DNA from: GW2011-AR15 sp964512765
Lineage (GTDB): Archaea; Nanobdellota; Nanobdellia; Woesearchaeales; GW2011-AR15
Length of the DNA stretch: 17,669 nt
Direction: 5' to 3'
Assembly: GCA_964512765.1 (NCBI GenBank)
Contig: CAZEKF010000021.1
Location: forward strand, 1-17,669
Part shown: in pieces, positions 1-5,847 of the stretch
Layout of the letters: each line of letters begins with the position of its first letter
Position numbering within the stretch: the stretch's first letter is position 1
The notes under the pieces: generated by a model
Database searches by the model: none
Told to the model about the DNA's origin: nothing
What the model saw: the letters and a program-made list of their open reading frames with translations, nothing else
Made by a program: the position numbers and the translations under genes

Positions 1-53
1 CTGATCCTGATCCTGATCCTGATCCTGATCCTGATCCTGATCCTGATCCTGAT
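1..53 (+). repeat. Hexanucleotide tandem repeat CTGATC
   Basis: CTGATC is repeated about nine times without error from the left edge, then decays into CAGACC. In frame it codes for Asp-Pro pairs almost always written GAT CCT. Such uniform codon use indicates recent expansion by replication slippage rather than old protein-level selection. Confidence 0.9.
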
Positions 54-95
54 CCAGACCCTGAATGCCCACCTTGGGGATGTGATGAAGATTAA
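1..95 (+). CDS. 3' end of a gene coding for an Asp-Pro repeat tail (5' end outside window)
   Basis: The frame starting at base 3 reads ten consecutive Asp-Pro pairs, then Glu-Cys-Pro-Pro-Trp-Gly-Cys-Asp-Glu-Asp and a TAA at 93-95. It is open to the left edge, so the gene is truncated by the window. A low-complexity Asp-Pro run with two cysteines near the C-terminus looks like a spacer or stalk at the end of a secreted surface protein. This fits the neighbouring gene, a Cys/Asp-rich secreted protein starting 45 bases downstream. The frame choice rests on the clean repeat reading and the stop. The function of the missing part cannot be told. The repeat DNA could also vary in length between strains by slippage. 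Confidence 0.6.
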   Translation, partial: DPDPDPDPDPDPDPDPDPDPECPPWGCDED

Positions 96-101
96 AATTA
101 C

Positions 102-114
102 AAAACTTTTTTAA
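102..114 (+). promoter_or_regulatory. Possible TATA element for the large surface-protein gene
   Basis: A T-rich then A-rich element, ACTTTTTTAAAC, is centred about 30 bases before the ATG at 140. That is the usual spacing for a leaderless archaeal start. A better-looking TATA (TTTATATT, about 124-131) lies too close to the ATG to drive it. Weak call. Confidence 0.35.
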
Positions 115-139
115 ACTTCTCTATTTATATTTTATCACT

Positions 140-3100
140 ATGTATAAAAAATTATATTCAATGATTTTTCTCTTTTCTATTGTTTTAATTATAATTTTAC
201 CTAGTTCACAAGGTATTTATTTTCAATATCATTTTCAAAATCAAGAAGGAGAATCAGTTTATAATAGTAAAATTAAAGGATACATTTGTAAGGATACTTC
301 TTGTGCAACTATAAGTGGATCGCTCTGGGGAGGTCAAATTCTTAATACAAATGATTTTGTTCCTCATGATAGAATTACATTAGAATTCCCAGCAACATTA
401 CAGGGTGCTGGATATATGGTTAAAGTATTTAATGAAGAATATAAAGTAAGAAGTAGAAGATCTATTACTTTAACAGATTCTCATAATTCAAGCACAACCT
501 TTGAAAATCCTTGGTATATACCACAAGTTGGAGCAAGCATATCCAGATTAAATAAACAACCGGATTGTTCGTCACCAATCTCATTGTCAGTAACGGGTAA
601 TATCTCCGAAAACATACCTCTCACTATAACATCATCAACAAATTTAGATGCTACAACATCAGGGGCAATTGGTGAAGAAAATTACCTTAATGCTCCTATT
701 GAAGTTGAATTTTATTACGAAGTCGAAACAACCCTCTACTTAAAAATCTACGAGTACGATATTAACACAGAATCTAACATTGGCATACCAATTCACACCC
801 AAACTAAAGTTGAAAGAATATATTACGATGACAATATCAATGTAGAATTTGAAGACTGGACACCTCCGGAGGCAAGATGGTACAATGTTGTTGTTGAGAG
901 TGTTGTCACAGACCCTAAATGTTCTTCAAACATACCACTGACAGCATCTCAGCAAGTCAGGGTATGGGAAGACTTTCCAAAAGATGAATGTTATTCATTG
1001 GTAAAAAATCTTGCAGCTTCTCCTTTGAATCCAGAAGTTAATCAAGAAGTTACATTAACTTTTAACAAACTATCTAACTATGCAAGTGAGCATGACATCT
1101 GGGATACTGATTATACCTTATCACCTACACCAACTAAAATAAAATTGGAAGCTGATGGTTCAAAAGCATCTGAAACAAAATTACCTGCAAATTCAGATAA
1201 TGAGTATGATGAAGTATCAATAAAATGGACACCTACAGAAGAAGGTGATTTTACACTTTCAATTGTAGCAGAGTCTGTTGATTATACATGTGATAAAGAC
1301 ACAGCATCAAACCCTGTTTCTGTTGACATTACTGTAAGTGAATTACCTGAGTATGATCTTAAATTCACAGTAAAAAAAGAATATGGTATCCATAAAATAA
1401 AATATGCTACTATTACAGTAACTAATACCAACACGCAAGATGTTGAATCCGGAACAACTGATAATAAAGGAATATTAGAATTCGAACTTGACAAAGGATC
1501 TTATAGTTACACTGTAGAAAAAACGGGATATTCAAAAGAAGAAGGTACTGTTGAACTAACTTCAGATAATGATAAAATAATTGTTCTCAAATATGCTAGT
1601 TGTCCAGGAGTTGATTTAGAAAATGATGCTGATAACTGTGGTAGTTGTAACAATGTATGTGATCTAACTAATGCAAACGAAAATTGTGTTGAAGGAATCT
1701 GTGTAATCTCATCATGTGAAAGTAATTATTATAATAATGATAATGAGCCAAGTAATGGCTGCGAGTACAGTTGTGTTAAATCATCAGACATTGAGGATTG
1801 TACAGAAACATCTTTAATAGATGAAGACTGTGATGGTAAAATTAATTGCATTGATAGTGAATGTTCATCTGAATCAATGTGTAATATTAACAGTTGCCCA
1901 GATGGATACCATAACATTGACAATAATGCAGTAAATGGTTGTGAATATGCATGTGACAAAACATCTAATACTGAAAGTTCCTGTACAGATGGTAAAGATA
2001 ATAATTGCAATGGTGAAATTGATTGTGACGAAACATCTTGTTATTTAGGAGACTGGTGGGATGAGATTTTCGATACAAATGTTTGTACATGTTCAAAAAC
2101 AAATAATGGTGTTGAAACTTGCGACAATATAGATAATGATTGCAACGGCATTGTTGATGATGGAATAACACTTTCTTTTTGTAAGGATTTGATGACAAAC
2201 TTTTCAAACTATGGAGTATGCAAAGATCAAAGGGCAACATGTGTTGATGGGCAACCAGTTTGTACAGATATTAGTGAAGATGAAATATGTGACACATTAG
2301 ACAATGATTGTGATAATCAAATTGATGAAGACTGTGACATTGACCAAGATGGATATATTAATTATAACATGACATGTATTAATGAGTTCAAAGATATTGG
2401 AGGTATAACTTATTCATGTGAAGGTCATACAAATGATTGTGATGATAATAAAGGGTCTGTACATCCTGGAGCTGATGAATTATGCGATGATATTGACAAT
2501 AACTGTGATGGCACTAACAACGAAGGTTGTGACTGTTCAGAAGGTGACCCAATAGAATGCAATGATAAAGGTGTTTGTTCAGCATTAAGTTTAACATGTG
2601 ATATTGACGGAATAGTTCCTACGTGCGATTATTCTTCAGTCCATACTTATGAAAAAGAAGAGACTTTGTGCGATGGTTTAGACAATGACTGTGATGGTAA
2701 CATTGACGAAGCAGAAAATTGTTGTAATCCTAGTAAAACATCTAAAAAAGAATGTACAAAAACATGCCTTGATAAAACTGAAGTTAAAGGCTATAAAGCA
2801 TGTTCCAGTTACCAATGGCAGGAATGTATTGCAGAATGCCCTATAGAAATTATTGATCAATCCACATTATCAATTCAAAGCCCTATTAATGACAGAACTT
2901 ACTACACGTGTGACGATGAATTAAGCATGGCTTTAAGATACACGTACACTGGCGAAGAAAAGTGTAGGTACATGTTTAATTCAAAAGCATCGTTAGTAGC
3001 ATCTGAAGGTAAAATAATCAAAGCAAAACTTGGAACAAACACATTTTCAATAACCTGCGGTGAAAAAGAAACAAGTGTAAGGTTTTTTTTAGTTGAACAA

Positions 3101-3787
3101 AAAAACTGTGAAAAAATAATGCAAAACTTAACTAATGAAACAATCGAACTTTTCCTTGAAGAAGGATTTGAAGAGTCACAGATTGAAGCTGCTGAAAAAC
3201 TTGAAGATGTTGTTGAAGAAGAACTTGAATATTCATATACAGATGAAGAAACCATTATTACTAACACAATAACACCTTCTGAATCATTGAAAGGTGCTAC
3301 ATATAACTTATTTATTCCTAAATGTCTCACTGAATATTTGGATGATATTGAATTTGATTTAAAAGATTATGAAGTTATTAAAGAAGATCCTTTGATAGCA
3401 TGGCACTTTGCAGAGATTGAAGATAGGGTTGATTTATCATATAAAGTTAAAGGAAGAATACCTAAAGATTGTCTTGAACAAATAAAAGGTTTAACTATAG
3501 CTGACTTGATAGATGTAAAAGAATCAAGTGGTGTAAAAGGAATGATCATTCCAGGTTTTATAATTGTGGGTGTCTCAGGTATTGCCATATATCTTCAAAG
3601 GTTTCATCCTGACGTTGTTAAATACAGTGAAGAAGAGTATGAAAAACGTGGTATTGAAAAGGCAAGAAAAATGTGGCTTGCCAGGATAAAACAACAAAGA
3701 TTCTCTTCAAAAGAACAAGCAAATAATTATATGAGAAACATTGAACTCGGTGAAAAAGATAGAGAGTGGATACTGAGTAGACTGTGA
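140..3787 (+). CDS. Large secreted membrane-anchored protein with MopE-type metal-binding repeats
   Basis: This is a predicted cell-surface protein of 1215 residues. Residues 1-26 form a signal peptide (Lys-rich start, hydrophobic core, Ser-Ser-Gln-Gly end). Residues about 30-400 are beta-rich and Ig-like. Residues about 405-487 resemble a CNA-B/carboxypeptidase-regulatory fold. Residues about 488-862 are Cys/Asp-rich. Five MopE-type motifs of the form C-D-x-x-D-N-D/N-C-D/N-G start near residues 615, 661, 717, 782 and 844, with a decayed copy near 560. Two stretches end in N-G-C-E-Y-x-C. A single membrane helix spans about 1135-1155, followed by a charged tail of about 60 residues that would be cytoplasmic. 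MopE motifs are named from methanotroph copper-binding proteins and in surface proteins are thought to bind Ca2+ or Cu; metal use here is inference. The preceding truncated gene looks like a similar surface protein. The partner or ligand is unknown. Confidence 0.8.
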   Translation: MYKKLYSMIFLFSIVLIIILPSSQGIYFQYHFQNQEGESVYNSKIKGYICKDTSCATISGSLWGGQILNTNDFVPHDRITLEFPATLQGAGYMVKVFNEEYKVRSRRSITLTDSHNSSTTFENPWYIPQVGASISRLNKQPDCSSPISLSVTGNISENIPLTITSSTNLDATTSGAIGEENYLNAPIEVEFYYEVETTLYLKIYEYDINTESNIGIPIHTQTKVERIYYDDNINVEFEDWTPPEARWYNVVVESVVTDPKCSSNIPLTASQQVRVWEDFPKDECYSLVKNLAASPLNPEVNQEVTLTFNKLSNYASEHDIWDTDYTLSPTPTKIKLEADGSKASETKLPANSDNEYDEVSIKWTPTEEGDFTLSIVAESVDYTCDKDTASNPVSVDITVSELPEYDLKFTVKKEYGIHKIKYATITVTNTNTQDVESGTTDNKGILEFELDKGSYSYTVEKTGYSKEEGTVELTSDNDKIIVLKYASCPGVDLENDADNCGSCNNVCDLTNANENCVEGICVISSCESNYYNNDNEPSNGCEYSCVKSSDIEDCTETSLIDEDCDGKINCIDSECSSESMCNINSCPDGYHNIDNNAVNGCEYACDKTSNTESSCTDGKDNNCNGEIDCDETSCYLGDWWDEIFDTNVCTCSKTNNGVETCDNIDNDCNGIVDDGITLSFCKDLMTNFSNYGVCKDQRATCVDGQPVCTDISEDEICDTLDNDCDNQIDEDCDIDQDGYINYNMTCINEFKDIGGITYSCEGHTNDCDDNKGSVHPGADELCDDIDNNCDGTNNEGCDCSEGDPIECNDKGVCSALSLTCDIDGIVPTCDYSSVHTYEKEETLCDGLDNDCDGNIDEAENCCNPSKTSKKECTKTCLDKTEVKGYKACSSYQWQECIAECPIEIIDQSTLSIQSPINDRTYYTCDDELSMALRYTYTGEEKCRYMFNSKASLVASEGKIIKAKLGTNTFSITCGEKETSVRFFLVEQKNCEKIMQNLTNETIELFLEEGFEESQIEAAEKLEDVVEEELEYSYTDEETIITNTITPSESLKGATYNLFIPKCLTEYLDDIEFDLKDYEVIKEDPLIAWHFAEIEDRVDLSYKVKGRIPKDCLEQIKGLTIADLIDVKESSGVKGMIIPGFIIVGVSGIAIYLQRFHPDVVKYSEEEYEKRGIEKARKMWLARIKQQRFSSKEQANNYMRNIELGEKDREWILSRL

Positions 3788-3812
3788 ATTTTATTCTAAA
3801 AATAATTTATAA

Positions 3813-3829
3813 GAGGAAGCTTTATATAT
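3813..3829 (+). promoter_or_regulatory. BRE/TATA promoter of the DUF6516/winged-helix pair
   Basis: Purine-rich GAGGAAGC (BRE-like) runs straight into TTTATATAT. The TATA centre is about 40 bases before the ATG at 3865, predicting a short leader of roughly 15 bases. Confidence 0.65.
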
Positions 3830-3864
3830 AACATAATACATCATATAACTCAAAAAGATATATA

Positions 3865-4179
3865 ATGAGGCAAGAAATCATTAATCAAGACATTTTACTG
3901 GATATTGATAAAAGGTTAGTAAAGAAACTATGGAAAGTAGAAAAGAGCGATAATTTTCCTGACGGATTAGAATTCGCATATCAGTATCTATACTATAAAG
4001 AAAGTAAATGGATTCAAGTAGCCAGAATAGATAATCAATTACATGAAGGAAAGCTTGGAACTCATATTCATGTGTTAAAAAAAGAGGTATACTGGGAAAA
4101 TTTGACATTTGAAGAAGCAGAAGAACAAATATTAAAAATTGGAATAAGAACAATAAATAATATTATTGAAAAAATATAA
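3865..4179 (+). CDS. DUF6516 (TumE-like) putative toxin
   Basis: This 104-residue soluble protein matches the DUF6516 pattern as I remember it: an aromatic-rich strand region (residues about 35-52), then R-I-D-N-x-L-H-E-G-K-x-G-T-H-I-H (about 54-70), and an acidic C-terminal helix ending in an F-E-E-A-E-E segment. This family, also called TumE, is generally encoded beside a small winged-helix protein of the HVO_A0114 type as a putative toxin-antitoxin pair. Exactly such a protein follows 12 bases downstream. The conserved His and Asp/Arg residues are compatible with a catalytic role, but the activity is not known to me and should not be assumed. The start is ATG with a BRE/TATA upstream. The alternative is a host-encoded housekeeping pair with no toxin role. 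Confidence 0.65.
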   Translation: MRQEIINQDILLDIDKRLVKKLWKVEKSDNFPDGLEFAYQYLYYKESKWIQVARIDNQLHEGKLGTHIHVLKKEVYWENLTFEEAEEQILKIGIRTINNIIEKI

Positions 4180-4191
4180 AGGTGTTGAAAA

Positions 4192-4551
4192 ATGAAAATT
4201 GAAATTGTTGAAGATCTGAAAACCAAAATGAATGAAGACAACAAATATATTAAAAAAGTTATCAAAGGCAAAAAAGTAGACAGAGATAAAGTGGAAAAAA
4301 CTATTGTTGTAACCCCTGAACTTTTCACTAAAATATTTTCGCCTCAAAGAATTAAATTAATGCTAAAGATCAGGGGGAATAATATAGGGAGTATATATCA
4401 ACTGGCTAAAGAACTTGACAGAAAATATGAAGCTGTATACAGAGATATAAAACTATTAGAAGGTATTGGGATAGTGAAACTAAAAGAAAAAGATAATTCA
4501 AAGATTCCATTTATGGAATCTATGACTATTCCTGCATTTGCATCTGTATAA
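4192..4551 (+). CDS. HVO_A0114-type winged-helix DNA-binding protein (putative antitoxin)
   Basis: This 119-residue protein has a charged N-terminal third (many Lys/Asp/Glu, likely the partner-binding part) and a winged-helix domain at about residues 42-100. The V-T-P-E-L-F-T-K-I-F-S-P-Q-R entry is followed by a recognition-type helix in S-I-Y-Q-L-A-K-E-L-D-R-K-Y-E-A-V-Y-R-D-I (about 67-86) and a short wing. This is the form of the HVO_A0114 putative DNA-binding family that accompanies DUF6516 proteins. It is the second gene of the operon. An AGGTG Shine-Dalgarno-like sequence lies about 8 bases before the ATG, as expected for a non-leaderless internal gene. It probably represses its own operon and neutralises the upstream protein; both are inferred from family context. 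Confidence 0.7.
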   Translation: MKIEIVEDLKTKMNEDNKYIKKVIKGKKVDRDKVEKTIVVTPELFTKIFSPQRIKLMLKIRGNNIGSIYQLAKELDRKYEAVYRDIKLLEGIGIVKLKEKDNSKIPFMESMTIPAFASV

Positions 4552-4558
4552 ATGTTGG

Positions 4559-4571
4559 AAAGATTATAAAG
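4559..4571 (+). promoter_or_regulatory. TATA element of the tRNA-Pro gene
   Basis: GGAAAGATTATAA places a TATA core about 40 bases before the mature tRNA 5' end. This is a usual distance for archaeal tRNA genes transcribed with a short 5' leader. Confidence 0.5.
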
Positions 4572-4626
4572 TTTTAATAACTATTTTCTTTTTCTAATTT
4601 TCAACTGGGGCTATAGTGTAGCTTGG

Positions 4627-4643
4627 ACTTAAAAGGAGTAACT
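4627..4643 (+). other. 14-base extra sequence in the tRNA D-loop (possible mini-intron)
   Basis: After G18-G19 the D-loop carries ACT, 11 bases, then ACT again. Deleting any 14-base register between these direct repeats restores a normal D-arm (GG-ACT-ATCAC). I could not fold a canonical bulge-helix-bulge here; the best pairing is ACTT with GAGT, a four-pair hairpin with a five-base loop. It may be an unusual intron or simply an enlarged D-loop. Boundaries are ambiguous within three bases. Confidence 0.55.
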
Positions 4644-4681
4644 ATCACATACGGCTGGGGGCCGTATAACCCCGATTCAAA

Positions 4682-4788
4682 CAAGCCTTTAGAAAAGCCT
4701 TGAGGGAAACAAGTGCGACATGCGCTTGCTAAAACACGCAAGCTTGGTCCCACATTCCCAAACCAAAGGTTAATCTAAGCTTTGAAAG
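4682..4788 (+). other. 107-base tRNA intron at position 59/60 with a canonical bulge-helix-bulge
   Basis: The T-stem (CCCGA/TCGGG) is the outer helix. The exon UUCA (4676-4679) pairs with the intron end UGAA (4783-4786) as the four-pair central helix. The two three-base bulges are AAC (4680-4682) and AGU (4787-4789). The inner helix is AAGC (4683-4686) with GCUU (4779-4782), extended by UUAG with CUAA. Cutting after the second base of each bulge removes 4682-4788 and leaves the seven-base T-loop UUCAAAU. Inside, GCTTGC (4724-4729) pairs with GCAAGC (4738-4743), and AAGTGC can pair with GCGCTT as an alternative, so the intron is well structured. No reading frame fits inside it. Boundaries are set by the motif and by the restored loop. 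Confidence 0.88.
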
Positions 4789-4815
4789 TTCGGGTAGCCC
4801 CATATTTTTCTCTTC

Positions 4816-4843
4816 GGACTACTTAACGCAGTTAATGTAGTCC
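4816..4843. other. Strong 12-pair hairpin downstream of the tRNA
   Basis: GGACTAC plus TTAAC pair with GTTAA, a single bulged T, then GTAGTCC, around a GCA loop. The sequence then becomes T-rich. It lies between the tRNA 3' end and the convergent HEPN gene, so it may act as a terminator in either direction, or be part of the duplicated and rearranged tRNA flank. Confidence 0.6.
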
Positions 4844-4859
4844 TTAAACTATTTTTCCT

Positions 4860-4882
4860 CAAGGTTTTTCTTAAAAAGCTTG
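4860..4882. other. Second hairpin in the tRNA/HEPN intergenic gap
   Basis: CAAG-G-TTTTT, loop CTT, AAAAA-G-CTTG forms nine base pairs with one G-G mismatch. It directly precedes the duplicated tRNA 3' end. On the minus strand it lies just beyond the HEPN stop codon, so a role in 3'-end formation is possible but unproven. Confidence 0.5.
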
Positions 4883-4899
4883 TTCTGGGTAGCCCCATT
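4876..4899 (+). repeat. Degenerate duplicate of the tRNA-Pro 3' end (possible att remnant)
   Basis: The sequence AAGCTT-GTTC-T-GGGTAGCCCCAT repeats the end of the tRNA gene (AAGCTT-TGAAA-GTTC-GGGTAGCCCCAT, 4777-4803) with five bases missing and one T added. It includes intron bases as well as exon, so it is a DNA-level copy rather than a copy of spliced RNA. Duplicated tRNA 3' ends are typical of integrase attachment sites, but no integrase gene is seen in the window. Confidence 0.6.
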
Positions 4900-4902
4900 C
4901 TA

Positions 4903-5310
4903 TTAAAACAGGACTTTAATATTTTTAATTAAATTGGTTAGCTCAGATTTTATCTCACTAGCGTCCTCTGCTGATAGTTTCTTTCCATAATAACTAATAG
5001 AATTTCTAATCTTTCTAAATCTATTAAAAAGAATACTTAATTCCTTTTCCTGAACAATTTCATCAAGAAAAGCGCAGTAACATTCGTGATTGTACACTTT
5101 GTAACCTTTTTTTGTTGTTAAAGCTTCTAATAATTCCCTTAATGAATCATAACAAAGTGTGATTACAGATGCAGCTGTGACTTCGTCTAGTTCCAATCTT
5201 TGAGCAGATTCAAATTTATTTTCACTTGAATTAATTAATGAATTAACCAAGTTCATATCTGGTTGAATCTTCTTGACAATTTTTTTATCATTACATTCTT
5301 TCCAATCCAT
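4903..5310 (-). CDS. HEPN-domain protein of an MNT/HEPN toxin-antitoxin-like pair
   Basis: This 135-residue helical protein is encoded immediately after a nucleotidyltransferase gene, with the ATG directly following that gene's stop codon. Helices A-A-S-V-I-T-L-C-Y-D-S-L-R-E-L-L-E-A-L (about 46-64) and the K-G-Y-K-V-Y-N-H-E-C-Y segment, then F-R-K-I-R-N-S-I-S-Y-Y-G-K (about 98-110), are typical of archaeal HEPN proteins paired with MNT proteins. HEPN RNases use an R-x(4-6)-H motif. Here Arg102-Asn103 is present, but the position expected for His holds Tyr107, followed by Tyr108. The protein may be catalytically altered or inactive, or use a variant motif. MNT partners of some HEPN toxins AMPylate a nearby Tyr, so the tyrosines are of interest. 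Pair assignment is solid; toxicity is not shown. Confidence 0.75.
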   Translation of the reverse strand: MDWKECNDKKIVKKIQPDMNLVNSLINSSENKFESAQRLELDEVTAASVITLCYDSLRELLEALTTKKGYKVYNHECYCAFLDEIVQEKELSILFNRFRKIRNSISYYGKKLSAEDASEIKSELTNLIKNIKVLF

Positions 5311-5808
5311 TTAAATCATACTTCCATGTAAGACAATACCTAATTTAATGTTATTTTCCAAATTTTTATTCCTTAATTCAGACTTGAAATGAAGCTGGAT
5401 TTTTCTATTAAATTTTTTTTCAAATTTAGATAGAATAATATCTTTGTTTGTTGTGTTTATAAATAAGTCAATATCTGAGTTTATTATTGTTTCTCCTTTA
5501 ATTAATGAGCCAAATAAAATAATTGTACAATAATTGAAGTGAATAGTAAGGTATTCAACTAATTTATTTAGTTTTATTCTATAATATGCTTTTTGTAAAT
5601 CAAGAGAAAAATAAGATTGTCTGTTTAACCTGTATAATATATGATTCCTTTCTTGTTTTGATATTAGCAAACCTTCTTTTGCATATTTTTTTAAAACAGT
5701 TGATGCTGTTGGTGCACTAATTTTTATTATTCTTGAATATTCTCTTACACTGATTTCTCTATAATTATCTTCAAAAAAAGGACTTAAGTTGTTAAATATT
5801 TTTAACAT
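5311..5808 (-). CDS. Winged-helix/minimal nucleotidyltransferase fusion (MNT, putative antitoxin)
   Basis: This 165-residue protein has two parts. Residues about 1-65 form a winged helix: the helix-turn-helix is around E-Y-S-R-I-I-K-I-S-A-P-T-A-S-T-V-L-K, followed by a wing ending in Y-R-L. Residues about 83-160 are a minimal nucleotidyltransferase with the G-S-x10-D-x-D signature (Gly100-Ser101, Asp112, Asp114 in L-F-G-S-L-I-K-G and S-D-I-D-L-F-I). The third metal-binding carboxylate, usually on the next strand, is not obvious (K-I-Q-L-H-F). It is operonic with the HEPN gene and abuts it. The DNA-binding domain probably represses the operon: phased GTTAAA/TTTAAC half-sites cover the start codon. 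ATG start, with a TATA 26 bases upstream, so the mRNA is likely leaderless. Confidence 0.82.
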   Translation of the reverse strand: MLKIFNNLSPFFEDNYREISVREYSRIIKISAPTASTVLKKYAKEGLLISKQERNHILYRLNRQSYFSLDLQKAYYRIKLNKLVEYLTIHFNYCTIILFGSLIKGETIINSDIDLFINTTNKDIILSKFEKKFNRKIQLHFKSELRNKNLENNIKLGIVLHGSMI

Positions 5809-5826
5809 ATGTTAAATAAAATTAAC
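5791..5826. promoter_or_regulatory. Phased operator array over the MNT start codon
   Basis: Half-sites GTTAAA (5791), TTTAAC (5801), GTTAAA (5811) and ATTAAC (5821) recur every 10 bases in alternating orientation. The central pair forms the perfect 16-base palindrome TTTAACATATGTTAAA (5801-5816), whose middle contains the ATG. The array lies just downstream of the TATA box and would block transcription if bound. The winged helix encoded by the gene itself is the obvious candidate ligand. Confidence 0.6.
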
Positions 5827-5828
5827 AA

Positions 5829-5842
5829 TTATATAAAAACTT
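5829..5842 (-). promoter_or_regulatory. TATA promoter of the MNT/HEPN operon
   Basis: On the minus strand AGTTTTTATATAAT is centred about 26 bases before the ATG at 5808, predicting a leaderless mRNA. Confidence 0.65.
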
Positions 5843-5847
5843 TTCTA

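Larger units (their letters stand above)
4607..4802 (+). tRNA. tRNA-Pro(GGG), interrupted by a T-loop intron and a D-loop insertion
   Basis: The acceptor strand GGGGCTA (4607-4613) pairs perfectly with TAGCCCC (4795-4801); the discriminator is A4802 and CCA is not encoded. The D-stem GTG (4616-4618) pairs with CAC (4646-4648), and G18-G19 are at 4625-4626. The anticodon stem TACGG/CCGTA encloses loop C-T-GGG-G-G, giving anticodon GGG at 4657-4659, hence proline. The T-stem CCCGA (4671-4675) pairs with TCGGG (4790-4794). T8-A14, G15-C48 and the TTC of the T-loop are all in place. Only two things break the cloverleaf: 14 extra bases in the D-loop and 107 bases inside the T-loop. With both removed the mature RNA would be 75 bases, a normal length. 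The assignment to proline is firm; splicing of the D-loop insertion is not. Confidence 0.9.

Noticed and set aside
1..53. CRISPR array or satellite
   Set aside because: The unit is six bases with no spacers and reads as a coding Asp-Pro repeat.
1729..2010. Minus-strand open frame of 93 codons opposite the surface-protein gene
   Set aside because: It mirrors the Cys/Asp-rich repeat region, has Ser/Leu-rich low-complexity content, and lacks a promoter or family match. It is a shadow of the real gene.
2902..3330. Minus-strand open frame of 142 codons
   Set aside because: Ser/Val-rich composition is produced by reading the antisense of Glu/Thr codons of the surface protein. No start signal.
4630..4643. 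Canonical bulge-helix-bulge in the D-loop insertion
   Set aside because: I tried the possible central helices. ACUU/GAGU is the only one, and no outer helix or inner helix of adequate length accompanies it.
4682..4788. Homing endonuclease or small ORF within the tRNA intron
   Set aside because: The intron is only 107 bases and has no continuous frame of useful length.
4803..4902. Second tRNA gene downstream of tRNA-Pro
   Set aside because: Only the 3' end is repeated; no acceptor 5' strand, D-arm or anticodon arm can be built from this stretch.
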